This document shows positions 7,147-14,732 of a DNA stretch of 17,018 nucleotides, one piece after another (the stretch's first letter is position 1; each line of letters begins with the position of its first letter). The translations under genes and the position numbers were made by a program. Source of the stretch: Methylococcaceae bacterium UBA1147 (GTDB taxonomy: Bacteria; Pseudomonadota; Gammaproteobacteria; Methylococcales; UBA1147); assembly GCA_002311315.1 (NCBI GenBank), contig DBZZ01000045.1:14117-31134 (forward strand), in the 5' to 3' direction. Below the pieces are notes generated by a model. That model was not told the DNA's origin. It worked only from the letters and a program-made list of their open reading frames with translations, and did not search any database.

Positions 7147-7564
7147 ACGTATGCGGACCTAGGCAGCGATTACTAGGCGCAAAAAGGCGATTTTTCATGC
7201 TTTCTTTCGTCCCTACCATCACACCTTTCCTGATTCGTCCATCGGGTTATTCGATCTATTCCAAACCATGGATCATTGGGTATGCATCAAACCGACTCGC
7301 GATGCGCAGAAAGACCAAATACAGGATGTCTACAACCTGGCGATGCAGATGAGCCAGCCGCTTGCGGTAGTTGGGGTAGCCTGGGCGTCGGCTAAACTGC
7401 ACGGGTTGGATCAATCAACAGTGCAAAGGCAACAGGAGTTCTCCGAAGCCTATTGCTCACCGGTCAATCACCGGCGGGGAAGAGGCTGGGGAGAGCAGGC
7501 GATTTGAAATCTCTTTATCCGTATCGGATTATTCTGTACGGTCGATGGGTGCTCGGTCTTCAGC
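7147..7564. other. Gap with one unrecognised open frame
   Basis: An open frame of 79 codons runs 7268-7507 on plus (starts MDHWVCIKPTRDAQKDQ). It has no ribosome binding site (the upstream bases are CCAAACC) and no recognised motif. The first part of the gap may be the ruined 5' end of the broken minus-strand gene; an ATG-led minus frame there stops after seven codons. Confidence 0.3.
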
Positions 7565-7850
7565 CTATTTATTTGTTTAAATAATAATATTATATTATAA
7601 TAATAGATTGCAGCCTAATTTTTATTGCGTTATATCACGCCACCATGGACCTTTTATTCGTTTACGTTATTTTTTGTATTTACTGTATTTTTCAATTTGT
7701 AGTTATTCTATTTAACTTATTGTATTTATCTATATATATAAATCTAATGAAATTGTATTCACTTATTTTCCCTGCCATAAAAAGATAGTCGCATATTTTT
7801 ATTTTATACAATTCTTATTGCTCTCTTACCGCTTTTCCATAACGATCATC
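7565..7850. other. Very AT-rich tract with a mirror repeat
   Basis: Almost all bases are A or T over long runs, in sharp contrast to the flanks. At 7581-7605 there is a perfect 25-base mirror repeat: ATAATAATATTA, a central T, and the same 12 bases in reverse order. No gene fits here. Such tracts are typical targets of xenogeneic silencers such as H-NS and of integration. Confidence 0.55.
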
Positions 7851-8064
7851 TGAGGGTGTCTTAGAGATCCCGGTCACCACTTGGATCGTTGTACCGCCTC
7901 CCTTCTAAATCTCCCGTTTGTCTGGCCAAACCAGAATGTTCTTCTCTGCAAAGATGGTCCTTGCCTGACGCGGCCTACCAATTGCCATTGATGCAGTCGC
8001 GCCCCCAGTTCGTAGTCTTGGGCTAGAGCAGTTATGGGTTCCTGTTTACAGCCAACTTATTAAA
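7851..8064. other. Non-coding flank downstream of the membrane methyltransferase
   Basis: No open frame with a ribosome binding site is seen. A short TCTGG/CCAGA inverted repeat lies near 7920-7934; it has no T-run. Confidence 0.3.
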
Positions 8065-8481
8065 TCATAAAAACGGTAGAAATTTACCTGTGTTCTTCTG
8101 ATAGTTGTGGTATTCAGGATAACGCTGCTCTAGCAGGGTTTCCTCCAGGCTTGCTTTAAGCATTAAATCAATGTACAAGACTAACATTATCAATTGAGAT
8201 ATAAAATGAGAATTACTCAACATGAGTCCAAAGCAAAATATCAAGACACTGGTATACATTGGATGCCTAACCCAGCGATAGATTCCTAATGTTACCAGTT
8301 GATGATTTTCTTTTAGGGCCGGTGCAATATTTATGTTATCAACCTTCATACTAACAACTGCCGCAACTCCAACCATTACGGCTACAATAAACAATATATT
8401 GGAGAGTGCATTCAAACTGGCGACGTTTGTATTAACAAACAGATAGATAATGCAAAAGACCTGAACAATTACATAAATCAT
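8065..8481 (-). CDS. Small membrane methyltransferase, ICMT/PEMT-like
   Basis: This 138-residue integral membrane protein belongs to the isoprenylcysteine carboxyl methyltransferase / phospholipid methyltransferase-like family. The diagnostic pieces are GIYRWVRHPMYTSVL (residues 66-80), which includes the SAM-binding RHPxY motif, and the closing EETLLEQRYPEYHNYQKNTG (113-132), with the conserved glutamates and YxxY. Hydrophobic segments lie near residues 3-16, 26-45, 78-90 and 94-109. Bacterial members are often longer, so this is a compact form. AGGA is 10 bases before the ATG, a weak signal. The substrate is unknown; prenylated proteins are absent from bacteria, so a lipid or small molecule is more likely. 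It stands alone. Confidence 0.85.
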   Translation of the reverse strand: MIYVIVQVFCIIYLFVNTNVASLNALSNILFIVAVMVGVAAVVSMKVDNINIAPALKENHQLVTLGIYRWVRHPMYTSVLIFCFGLMLSNSHFISQLIMLVLYIDLMLKASLEETLLEQRYPEYHNYQKNTGKFLPFL

Positions 8482-8608
8482 GACATTTCATTCCTGGCTT
8501 AATCCTCAGCGTTCCAAATCCAATGGATTCCGTCTGCAAGTACCGATTTTCAACCGGTAAAGCCTTTTCCTTTTGATGCCAGATCTCATTACTTTCGATC
8601 AGACTTTA

Positions 8609-8630
8609 TCCCTCGTTTTCAAACGAGGGA
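8609..8630. repeat. 10-bp perfect palindrome upstream of the membrane methyltransferase
   Basis: TCCCTCGTTT (8609-8618) and AAACGAGGGA (8621-8630) are perfect inverted repeats around TC. There is no T-run on either strand. It lies about 130 bases upstream of the minus-strand methyltransferase start, so it may be an operator or the scar of a mobile element. Confidence 0.45.
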
Positions 8631-8942
8631 CTCATTTTGGCTCATCCTATAGCCTTACTGAATGAACGACTATTCTTGAAACTTTTCCCGTTACGCATAA
8701 TCGGCAATTAGGCTTACAAAGAAAGCTAGAACAACGTGCCGCTTCTCAGTCCTGAACAAAATATTGGATCGGCAAACGATTTATCTAAGATACCGTTTGA
8801 CGCCTTCCTTGCGACTGACTAAGCCTTCCCAGACCACCGCAGCCAGCCCCACCATCTCATCATGTAACGCCTGAGGCTATGGGCGAAGAATTCTAGGTTA
8901 TCTGCAGTTTAAACCAACGTTATTCCCATCCAGATCGTTATA

Positions 8943-9059
8943 GCCCTCGTACTCACGCCCAAGCAGGAGAAGTTCCGCCAAGCCTACATCAAGTCCGGCA
9001 ACCCCACTGAAGCGCACCGTCGCAGCTATTCAACATCTTCTACGATTCAATCGACAATA
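8943..9059 (+). pseudogene. Fragment of a phage terminase small subunit
   Basis: The frame reads ALVLTPKQEKFRQAYIKSG then NPTEAHRRSYSTSS, a close fit to the N-terminus of terminase small subunits (typically 'LTPKQExFxxxYxxTGNxxEAYRxAY'), which recognise viral DNA for packaging. There is no start codon in a good position and the match fades after 'TSS'. The large subunit is absent. This is a remnant of a prophage, useful as evidence of past phage insertion. Confidence 0.6.
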
Positions 9060-9104
9060 GCCCCGAAAGGGTTCGATGGGCTAACGAAGTGTACTAAAAC
9101 GTAC

Positions 9105-9434
9105 TCACTTTTCCGCTAAGGCCTGAACGACTTTATCAGAGAACCCGCATCCAACTAATTTCTCTTTGAAACATGCCTTAAATTGGGTGTCCGCATTATT
9201 CGCCTCGTTTCCTTTCTTCGAATTTTTCCGGCATATCTGTGTCACCCCTCTTATCATTTTGGCACTTTTTACTTTCAATGAATTGTCCTTAATGTAATAG
9301 AGGTTATCCATCATGTCTTGCGGCTTGATGCCCTCGCAATAGTCGGGTTGATTACTGCATCCACTCATCAATATGCTTGCTGCTAAAAGCCCGCCTATTT
9401 TCCACTGATTCTGTATCGCCATAATTGTTCTCAC
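9105..9434 (-). CDS. Short predicted lipoprotein
   Basis: This 109-residue protein has an N-terminal lysine-bearing region, a hydrophobic core (GGLLAASIL) and a lipobox-like MSGC with the cysteine at residue 26, so it should be lipidated and anchored in the envelope. The mature part is about 84 residues with four more cysteines (beginning with C33 and including CRKNSK, ACFKEK and GCGF), suggesting disulphide bonds in the periplasm. I prefer the GTG at 9432-9434 because AAAGGA lies 7 bases upstream; the ATG four codons later (9422) also gives a complete signal sequence. No family was recognised. It ends at the edge of the phage fragment. Confidence 0.6.
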   Translation of the reverse strand: MRTIMAIQNQWKIGGLLAASILMSGCSNQPDYCEGIKPQDMMDNLYYIKDNSLKVKSAKMIRGVTQICRKNSKKGNEANNADTQFKACFKEKLVGCGFSDKVVQALAEK

Positions 9435-9588
9435 TTTGTTATCCTTTGTACCGTATCAGTTATAACTAACTGATCTTGTTTGGCATCTTCGGCCAAAACT
9501 GAATCTTTCCTGGGATAGTTCATGTTCACCATCTGGTGTATTCAGGCCGGTATTAAACGGCTTGGGAATCAGGAACCGGTCGGCTAAT

Positions 9589-9630
9589 AAAAAAATGGGT
9601 TGGAATCCATTTTACAGTGTACCAACCCAT
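9589..9630 (-). terminator. Intrinsic terminator downstream of the cupin gene
   Basis: On the minus strand ATGGGTTGG pairs perfectly with CCAACCCAT (9-bp stem, positions 9595-9603 and 9622-9630) and is followed by six T residues (9594-9589). It would end minus-strand transcripts from the carbonic anhydrase and cupin genes about 130 bases after the cupin stop. The 18-base loop is longer than usual. Confidence 0.6.
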
Positions 9631-9758
9631 ACCCTCGCTTAGAGCACTTAATAGGCAGGAAGGGCCTAGTAAGTTCGTGAATATTCGATCTACCTTTGAT
9701 CAAACAATGGTGTGACCGAATGCCGTATTACTGTTCAATTCCATATCCGAGATACTTC

Positions 9759-10181
9759 CTATGGACGAATCATGTTGTTTTTTCCTTTTTCTCCGAAAAA
9801 GACCACAAGCATTTTCACGGGCTTCTTGCCTAAATTCTTGGCATTGTGCCAGATATCAACAGCCTCTAAAAAGCCTTCACCGGCAGAAAATGTCTTTCGT
9901 CTACCGTCATCGAATTCGATGCTCACTACGCCTTCAATCACGTAGATGTGAGGAGATACCGGGTGTTTGTGACGTCCACTTTCCCCACCCTGCATGATTT
10001 CGACCAATACAGAAGAAACTTCTGGAGACCGGGTTTTAGGCAGGCGCAGCGGTTGTCCAGTTATCGTTTTCGATGCGGTCAATACCGACGTTGCATCAAA
10101 GCTCGTTTGCCCAGCAAGCGGGAAGGACAGGCTAACCGCCAGTGTGGCAATCGCTGTCGCTGTAATTTTGTTAATGATCAC
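9759..10181 (-). CDS. Exported cupin-domain protein
   Basis: This 140-residue protein has a signal peptide (hydrophobic residues 6-23, cleavage probably near A23-G24) and one cupin beta-barrel domain. The first cupin motif is GGESGRHKHPVSPHIYVIEG (residues 65-84) with H71 and H73; H78 stands where the consensus has glutamate. The second motif is GEGFLEAVDIWHN with H112. Metal binding is therefore likely, with mainly histidine ligands. Substrate is unknown. The start is GTG, fixed by a strong GGAGGG 5 bases upstream; the overlapping ATG runs straight into TGA. It lies 149 bases downstream of the carbonic anhydrase gene on the same strand and may share its transcript. Confidence 0.8.
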   Translation of the reverse strand: MIINKITATAIATLAVSLSFPLAGQTSFDATSVLTASKTITGQPLRLPKTRSPEVSSVLVEIMQGGESGRHKHPVSPHIYVIEGVVSIEFDDGRRKTFSAGEGFLEAVDIWHNAKNLGKKPVKMLVVFFGEKGKNNMIRP

Positions 10182-10186
10182 ATTAG

Positions 10187-10192
10187 CCCTCC
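10187..10192 (-). promoter_or_regulatory. Ribosome binding site that fixes the cupin GTG start
   Basis: GGAGGG on the minus strand, 5 bases before the GTG. It decides between GTG and an out-of-frame ATG overlapping it. Confidence 0.6.
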
Positions 10193-10330
10193 AGTAGATC
10201 GATACTCATATTGAACCCGGTACGAACGATCGGGGGTTGCCCGAAAAACTGCCGATGTCCCCTTAGAAATTCGAGAATGTGTCACTCAAACTTCTACCGC
10301 TTGTTGCCAGCCGGCTATCCGGCCATTGGT

Positions 10331-10888
10331 TTAAGCATGTATCTCAATCAGTTTGCCAGTTTTGACATCATAGATATACCCATAGACCGGTATGTCGGCT
10401 GGAACCAAAGAGTGAGATTTGATTCGACTGACGTCCTCTCTGACGCTAATCGCCTGGTCTTTAATCGTTAACCAGTCGACGTATTTTCCTTCTGCGGAGC
10501 CTGGGCCTTCGCCGGAATCATGCCAACCGCTTGCATCGACACTCGATGTTTTCAAACTGCTACCAAGCAAGTCGCGAATAATTTCGTCGGTGAAGGTTTC
10601 CATTCCGCAATCGGTGTGGTGGATAACGAACCACTCCCGCGTACCCAGTAGCTTGTAGGAAATAACCAGAGAGCGAATGGCATCGTCACTGGCTCTGCCC
10701 CCGGCATTTCGAATGACGTGGGCGTCACCTTCGGCAAGACCGGCATACTTTGCTGGATCTAGTCGGGCATCCATGCAGGTCAGGATGGCGAAATGACGTC
10801 CAGGAGGCATCGGCAAATTCCCTTTGTCTCCAAAATCGGCGGCATACTTTTGGTTAGCGTGAAGCACTTCCCCCAGTATCTGACTCAT
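10331..10888 (-). CDS. Beta-class carbonic anhydrase
   Basis: This 185-residue cytosolic zinc enzyme should interconvert carbon dioxide and bicarbonate. The ligands and catalytic dyad are visible: C38-M-D40-A-R42 (zinc cysteine and the Asp/Arg pair), RNAGGR (60-65), and HHTDCG with H91 and C94 as the other two zinc ligands. The length is at the short end of the class, and the order and spacing fit the small bacterial beta-CA group. GGAG lies 8 bases before the ATG. It is divergent from a LysR-type gene with 171 bases between them, the usual arrangement of a regulator and its target. The cupin follows on the same strand. Confidence 0.9.
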   Translation of the reverse strand: MSQILGEVLHANQKYAADFGDKGNLPMPPGRHFAILTCMDARLDPAKYAGLAEGDAHVIRNAGGRASDDAIRSLVISYKLLGTREWFVIHHTDCGMETFTDEIIRDLLGSSLKTSSVDASGWHDSGEGPGSAEGKYVDWLTIKDQAISVREDVSRIKSHSLVPADIPVYGYIYDVKTGKLIEIHA

Positions 10889-10995
10889 TGTTCTACTCCG
10901 TAAAGAAAGAATTTCTTAAGCTTATGGAACGGTCTTGCGCTGATGTTGACGGGGATCTCAAAATCGTTGAATAAACTTTTCAATTTGCATTATGA

Positions 10996-11023
10996 TTGGT
11001 TCTCTATATAGGATAAATATAAT
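10996..11023 (+). promoter_or_regulatory. Candidate sigma-70 promoter for the LysR gene
   Basis: TTGGTT (10996-11001) and a perfect TATAAT (11018-11023) are separated by 16 bases, 36 bases before the ATG. The -35 box is weak, as is common for activated or autoregulated promoters. Confidence 0.45.
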
Positions 11024-11059
11024 TTCTTTTACTACAGTGGTAACTAATGGTTATCAATA

Positions 11060-11968
11060 ATGGATAAATTGAAATGCATGACCGCCTTTTGCCAGGTCGC
11101 GGAACTGAGTAGCTTTACGGAGGCTGCGGACAAGCTGGATCTGTCCGGACCCATGGTGAGCAAGCAAGTCGCCCAATTGGAACAGCATCTCGGTCTGTGC
11201 CTACTGAATCGTACAACGCGAAAAGTTAGCCTGACCGAGACAGGTCGTCAGTATTATGCCCGCTGCAAACAACTGATCAGCGATTTAACCGAAACCGAGA
11301 ACCTGGCCAGGGCGATCGAACACCAGCCCAGGGGATTGTTGAAAATCAATGCCCCAATTGATTTCGGCATGATGCACATGACGGCAGTGGTGGGAGCTTA
11401 CAAAACAGCTTTTCCCGAAGTCAATGTTCAACTGATACTGGATAACAAGTATGTTGACCTGAATGACGGTCTGTTCGATATTGTCATTCGCATCACAGAT
11501 CAACCAGACAATGACGCGGTCGGCAAGGTCATACAGACGACCGAACTCTGCTGTTACGCATCTCCGGATTACCTAGAAAAACATGGTGAGCCACGGGCCA
11601 TCAAGGACCTGCAGAATCATCGCTGCCTTCAGTTTCTCGGAACCCCTCAGGAAGACGACTGGATTTTTCGAACTGAAAATCGAATCCAGATCATCCAGCC
11701 GCGATGGCACTTCGCATCAAACAATGGGAACATCCTTTGCCAGGCCGCTGAAAGAGGCATGGGAGTCATCCAGATCCCTGATATTACGGCATCGCCTTAC
11801 CTGTCTTCAGGAAGCTTGAAACCCGTTCTCGCACCGTACCGGGTGCGTTCCCTTCCGATTTACGCAATGTATTTGTCACGGCGTTTCCAACCGACCAGGA
11901 TTAAATCCTTTATCCATTTCTTGGCCAGTAATCTTGCGCAAACGAACAATTCCTCAGGGCAATCCTAA
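11060..11968 (+). CDS. LysR-family transcriptional regulator
   Basis: This 302-residue DNA-binding regulator has the N-terminal winged helix-turn-helix (MDKLKCMTAFCQVAELSSFT, then EAADKLDLSGPMVSKQVAQL, residues 1-60), a linker helix rich in Arg and Glu, and a C-terminal periplasmic-binding-protein-like co-inducer domain (about 90-295). Length is standard. The sequence resembles the DmlR/AaeR-like branch. The ATG has no strong ribosome binding site. By family habit it probably binds the shared intergenic region and controls itself and the divergent carbonic anhydrase; the inducer is unknown. Confidence 0.92.
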   Translation: MDKLKCMTAFCQVAELSSFTEAADKLDLSGPMVSKQVAQLEQHLGLCLLNRTTRKVSLTETGRQYYARCKQLISDLTETENLARAIEHQPRGLLKINAPIDFGMMHMTAVVGAYKTAFPEVNVQLILDNKYVDLNDGLFDIVIRITDQPDNDAVGKVIQTTELCCYASPDYLEKHGEPRAIKDLQNHRCLQFLGTPQEDDWIFRTENRIQIIQPRWHFASNNGNILCQAAERGMGVIQIPDITASPYLSSGSLKPVLAPYRVRSLPIYAMYLSRRFQPTRIKSFIHFLASNLAQTNNSSGQS

Positions 11969-12395
11969 AACCGACCCCGACGAACACCTGCTGAGGGGCT
12001 CCAGCAAAGAGGCTATTCCCATGGTTTTGGTACAAGGTCTCCTGCATCCTTGGCCAAGGGGGAGGTCCTTTACCCGCAGAAGACCCTGTGAAGGCTAATT
12101 CTATATTGTTAGAAATAGCTAAAACATATCTAACTATGACTTACATTATTAACCATGGGTTATCGATCTGCCCGGGTTGTGATTCGCTGGGGACTTTGTT
12201 GACGCCCCGCCTAACCGTTGTCAGAGAGTGGTTCCCTCCGCACCATCAACATTGGGGCAGAAAGCAACACAACTGTCCACCAACCGGTGTGGTCCAAACA
12301 GACCGGCGATGCTGAAGCCAAATATACGAAAGTAGAACCGAATCTGTCCGTCTGCGGTCTTAATATCGACCATGTCTACCTTGCTTTTTCGTTGG
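11969..12395. other. Gap between the LysR gene and the transposase remnant
   Basis: Open frames of 60-75 codons occur on both strands with no recognised motif. A 6-bp inverted repeat GTTAGA/TCTAAC lies at 12106-12134. The region is probably part of the debris around the lost insertion sequence. Confidence 0.35.
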
Positions 12396-12670
12396 TTAAA
12401 CACACTTTAAATATGCTGTAGCCTTTGTAATGACCCACCTTTTCTGCACAGTTAAGCCGGTTGTTGGTACACCTGATAGAAGTGTTTTCATATTTAAAGC
12501 CTGATAGGGGCGTTTGGTGTTATACCCGTCCACCCATCTATCAAGGACAGATCGGGCATCATCTAGAGGCTCGAAGCGATGCAACCCGATGCATTGCTCC
12601 TTCATCGTCCGGAAGAACCGCTATCCACCGCCATTTCAACAACGTTTGGCTGTACTAAGTAAATCGTTTC
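12396..12670 (-). pseudogene. C-terminal remnant of a DDE transposase (IS3/IS481 type)
   Basis: The minus strand reads RFFRTMKEQCIGLHRFEPL, then DDARSVLDRWVDGYNTKRP and YQALNMKT, a close fit to the end of the integrase-core transposases ('ERFFRTLKEE...YNxxRPHxALxxxTP') of IS3- and IS481-like elements. Immediately upstream in the same frame there is a TAG (12621-12623) where the conserved glutamate codon is expected, and a TGA four codons further back, so the catalytic domain is dead. The sequence after 'NMKT' also departs from the family. No terminal inverted repeats or target duplication were found. Confidence 0.7.
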
Positions 12671-13083
12671 AACCGATAGATCTCCCATTCTGGTTCCGGA
12701 CTTTCACGGTGCAGACCACTAAACCAAACAAAAATCCCGGATAAGCTACGGTCGATACGGTACAACACTGGTCTCAGGATCCAAGTGAAACAGATTGTGA
12801 AGTCCGATGATCACTACCAGTGCCGCCTTGTCCGTAATGGACGGCCAATCATTACCTCGGTGTCTTTTCATCTTCTACCCCCTGTAGGGTGACGCTTCCC
12901 ACTGAAGATACTGAAACTTTCTCTTCAGTTGCCGGACCAATCTGGGCGGCCTCTAACCCATATGTGTGGGGCGAGCTCCTATAGAACGTCGATTCAGGTG
13001 TTGAGATATTTCTCGCATTGAATCTGCCGTCGAAGGTATTGTCGAAACTGTAAAGATTAAGCGGCTATGCTGAGCATCATCAG
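12671..13083. other. Gap with one possible tiny minus-strand ORF
   Basis: At 12746-12871 on minus a 41-residue frame begins MKRHRGNDWPSITDKAALVV, with GGGGT a few bases before the ATG. The product has a short hydrophobic middle. It is not recognised and may be chance. The rest shows nothing supportable. Confidence 0.3.
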
Positions 13084-13119
13084 GTGATTTTAAGAGTCAC
13101 CGCTCGAAAAGGTAGCATG

Positions 13120-13866
13120 ATGAATAGGAAGTTTATTGTCCAAGGGGCTATTTTAATTCTATCGGGTGGGCTGTTGCTTTTCGCGGAAACAATCTGGCCG
13201 GGCGAGCAATATCAGAACAGGAGGGATCAGATGATTCATGAGATAGAACAGGATGTCCGCGCGACCAGTCAATATCTGAATAAAGAGGCGCTAACTAACG
13301 AAGTTTTAGAGGCTCTTCGAACGGTTCCCCGGCACCGTTTTGTTCCTGAGGAGCAGGTCACTTGGGCCTACGAAAACCGTCCGCTTCCAATTGGACATGG
13401 CCAGACCATATCTCAGCCGTACATAGTTGCGATTATGACCGATTTGTTGAAACTCAGATCCAATCACCGGGTGTTGGAGATTGGCACCGGTTCGGGCTAT
13501 CAGGCAGCAATTCTTGCCACAATCGTCGATCAAGTTTTTACGGTGGAGATTGTCGAGCCACTGGCCGATATGGCGGAAGAGCGACTCAAAAAACTCCGCT
13601 ATGACCGCATCCATACCCGAAAAGGTGACGGTTACTACGGCTGGAAATCGGAGGCTCCCTTTGACGCCATCGTGGTCACTGCGGCGGCCAGTCATATTCC
13701 ACCGCCACTGGTTCGTCAACTCAAACCTGGAGGACGTTTAATGATTCCAGTCGGTAGCCGTTTCACGGTCCAACAATTGTTGTTGGTTCACAAGGATTTA
13801 CTGGGCAGCGTGACGACCGAACAGATTCTCCCAGTCCGTTTCGTTCCATTGACCGGAAACCACTGA
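13120..13866 (+). CDS. Pcm-like protein-L-isoaspartate O-methyltransferase with N-terminal membrane/signal segment
   Basis: This 248-residue protein should methylate isoaspartyl residues of damaged proteins using SAM, so that they can be repaired. Family marks are VPRHRFVP, the substrate loop GHGQTISQP (residues 92-100), motif I VLEIGTGSGY (118-127), a TVEIVEPL segment, and the later LKPGGRLMIPVG. Unlike cytosolic Pcm, it opens with MNRKFIVQGAILILSGG, a basic start plus hydrophobic stretch (about 5-22), so it is a signal peptide or anchor placing the enzyme in or facing the periplasm. Two ATGs in tandem (13117, 13120) follow AAAAGG; the second has better spacing. A GTG at 13084 is less likely. 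The next gene starts 23 bases after the stop. Confidence 0.87.
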   Translation: MNRKFIVQGAILILSGGLLLFAETIWPGEQYQNRRDQMIHEIEQDVRATSQYLNKEALTNEVLEALRTVPRHRFVPEEQVTWAYENRPLPIGHGQTISQPYIVAIMTDLLKLRSNHRVLEIGTGSGYQAAILATIVDQVFTVEIVEPLADMAEERLKKLRYDRIHTRKGDGYYGWKSEAPFDAIVVTAAASHIPPPLVRQLKPGGRLMIPVGSRFTVQQLLLVHKDLLGSVTTEQILPVRFVPLTGNH

Positions 13867-13889
13867 TTCTTCAATTACTTTAACCGGCT

Positions 13890-14732
13890 ATGTCTGCAGC
13901 GTGCCCATTGTTGCTGCGCCTTTCCATCGCCCTGATTGCAGCGGCGGGGCTGGCTTATGAGGTATTGCTGATGCGCTGGTTTTCCATGATCCAGTGGCAC
14001 CATTTTGCTTTTATGATCATCAGTTTTGCTTTGCTAGGTTTCGGTGCCAGCGGTGCTTTTTTGAGTTTTTTTAGCACCCGGTTGCAGCAGTATTTTCCCA
14101 CCGCATTGATCAGCAGTTTGCTCCTATTCGGATTGTCTGCGACGGGTGCAATCGTTCTTGCCCAACGAATACCGTTCAATCCGGAGGAATTGCTCTGGAA
14201 CTGGCGTCAAATCGCTTACCTTTTTTCCATCTATCTGGTTCTGGTTTTCCCGTTTTTTTTTGCCGCAAGCAGCATCGGACTGACCTTAGCAAAATACAGA
14301 CAGGGGATATTGGGAATTTATGCCGCCAATCTAGTCGGTTCTGGAGTTGGAAGCTTTGGAGCCCTGATCTTGCTGTTTTATCTTTTCCCCGAAAAGGCAG
14401 TCATTCTTTTATCGTTAATGGGTGTGGTTGCTGCTGCGATCAGTTGGTGGGCCCTGAAACGTGAATCGACCGGCTGGTTGATCCCTATTATCCTGGTTGG
14501 ATCATTATTGTGCTTTTTCCCACGTCACTGGATCAGTCCGCTGTACTCCCCATACAAGGCTCTGAGTCAAGCCCTTCGGATACCCGGCACCCATCTTGTA
14601 GAGGAGAAATCAAGCCCGCTGGGCAGGGTTAGCGTCGTTGAAACTACGCTGACACCCTTTCGACACGCACCAGGTAAGCCTGAATGCGAACAGCGAAATT
14701 CCGGAGCAGGTCGGTGTTTTTGTAGACGGTGA
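13890..14732 (+). pseudogene. Spermidine-synthase-like membrane protein, N-terminal part (frame broken near 14675)
   Basis: The first 260 or so residues are a polytopic membrane domain with about six hydrophobic segments (first: LSIALIAAAGLAYEVLLMRW), as in bacterial proteins that fuse transmembrane helices to a spermidine-synthase-like Rossmann domain. It then reads SPLGRVSVVETTLTPF and RHAPG; after 14675 this frame gives meaningless KPECEQRNSG and stops at 14732. The expected continuation ('SLNANSEIPEQVGVFVDGD') is in the next frame. It follows the Pcm-like gene by 23 bases, so the two are probably one operon. If the frameshift is real the protein is split; if it is a sequencing error the full product would be about 807 residues. 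Confidence 0.75.

Noticed and set aside
12746..12871. 41-residue minus-strand ORF as a firm gene
   Set aside because: Too short, with no homologue known to me and only a moderate ribosome binding site; left as a note in the gap.
13306..13719. 137-codon minus-strand frame
   Set aside because: Antisense shadow of the Pcm-like gene, which has full family motifs.
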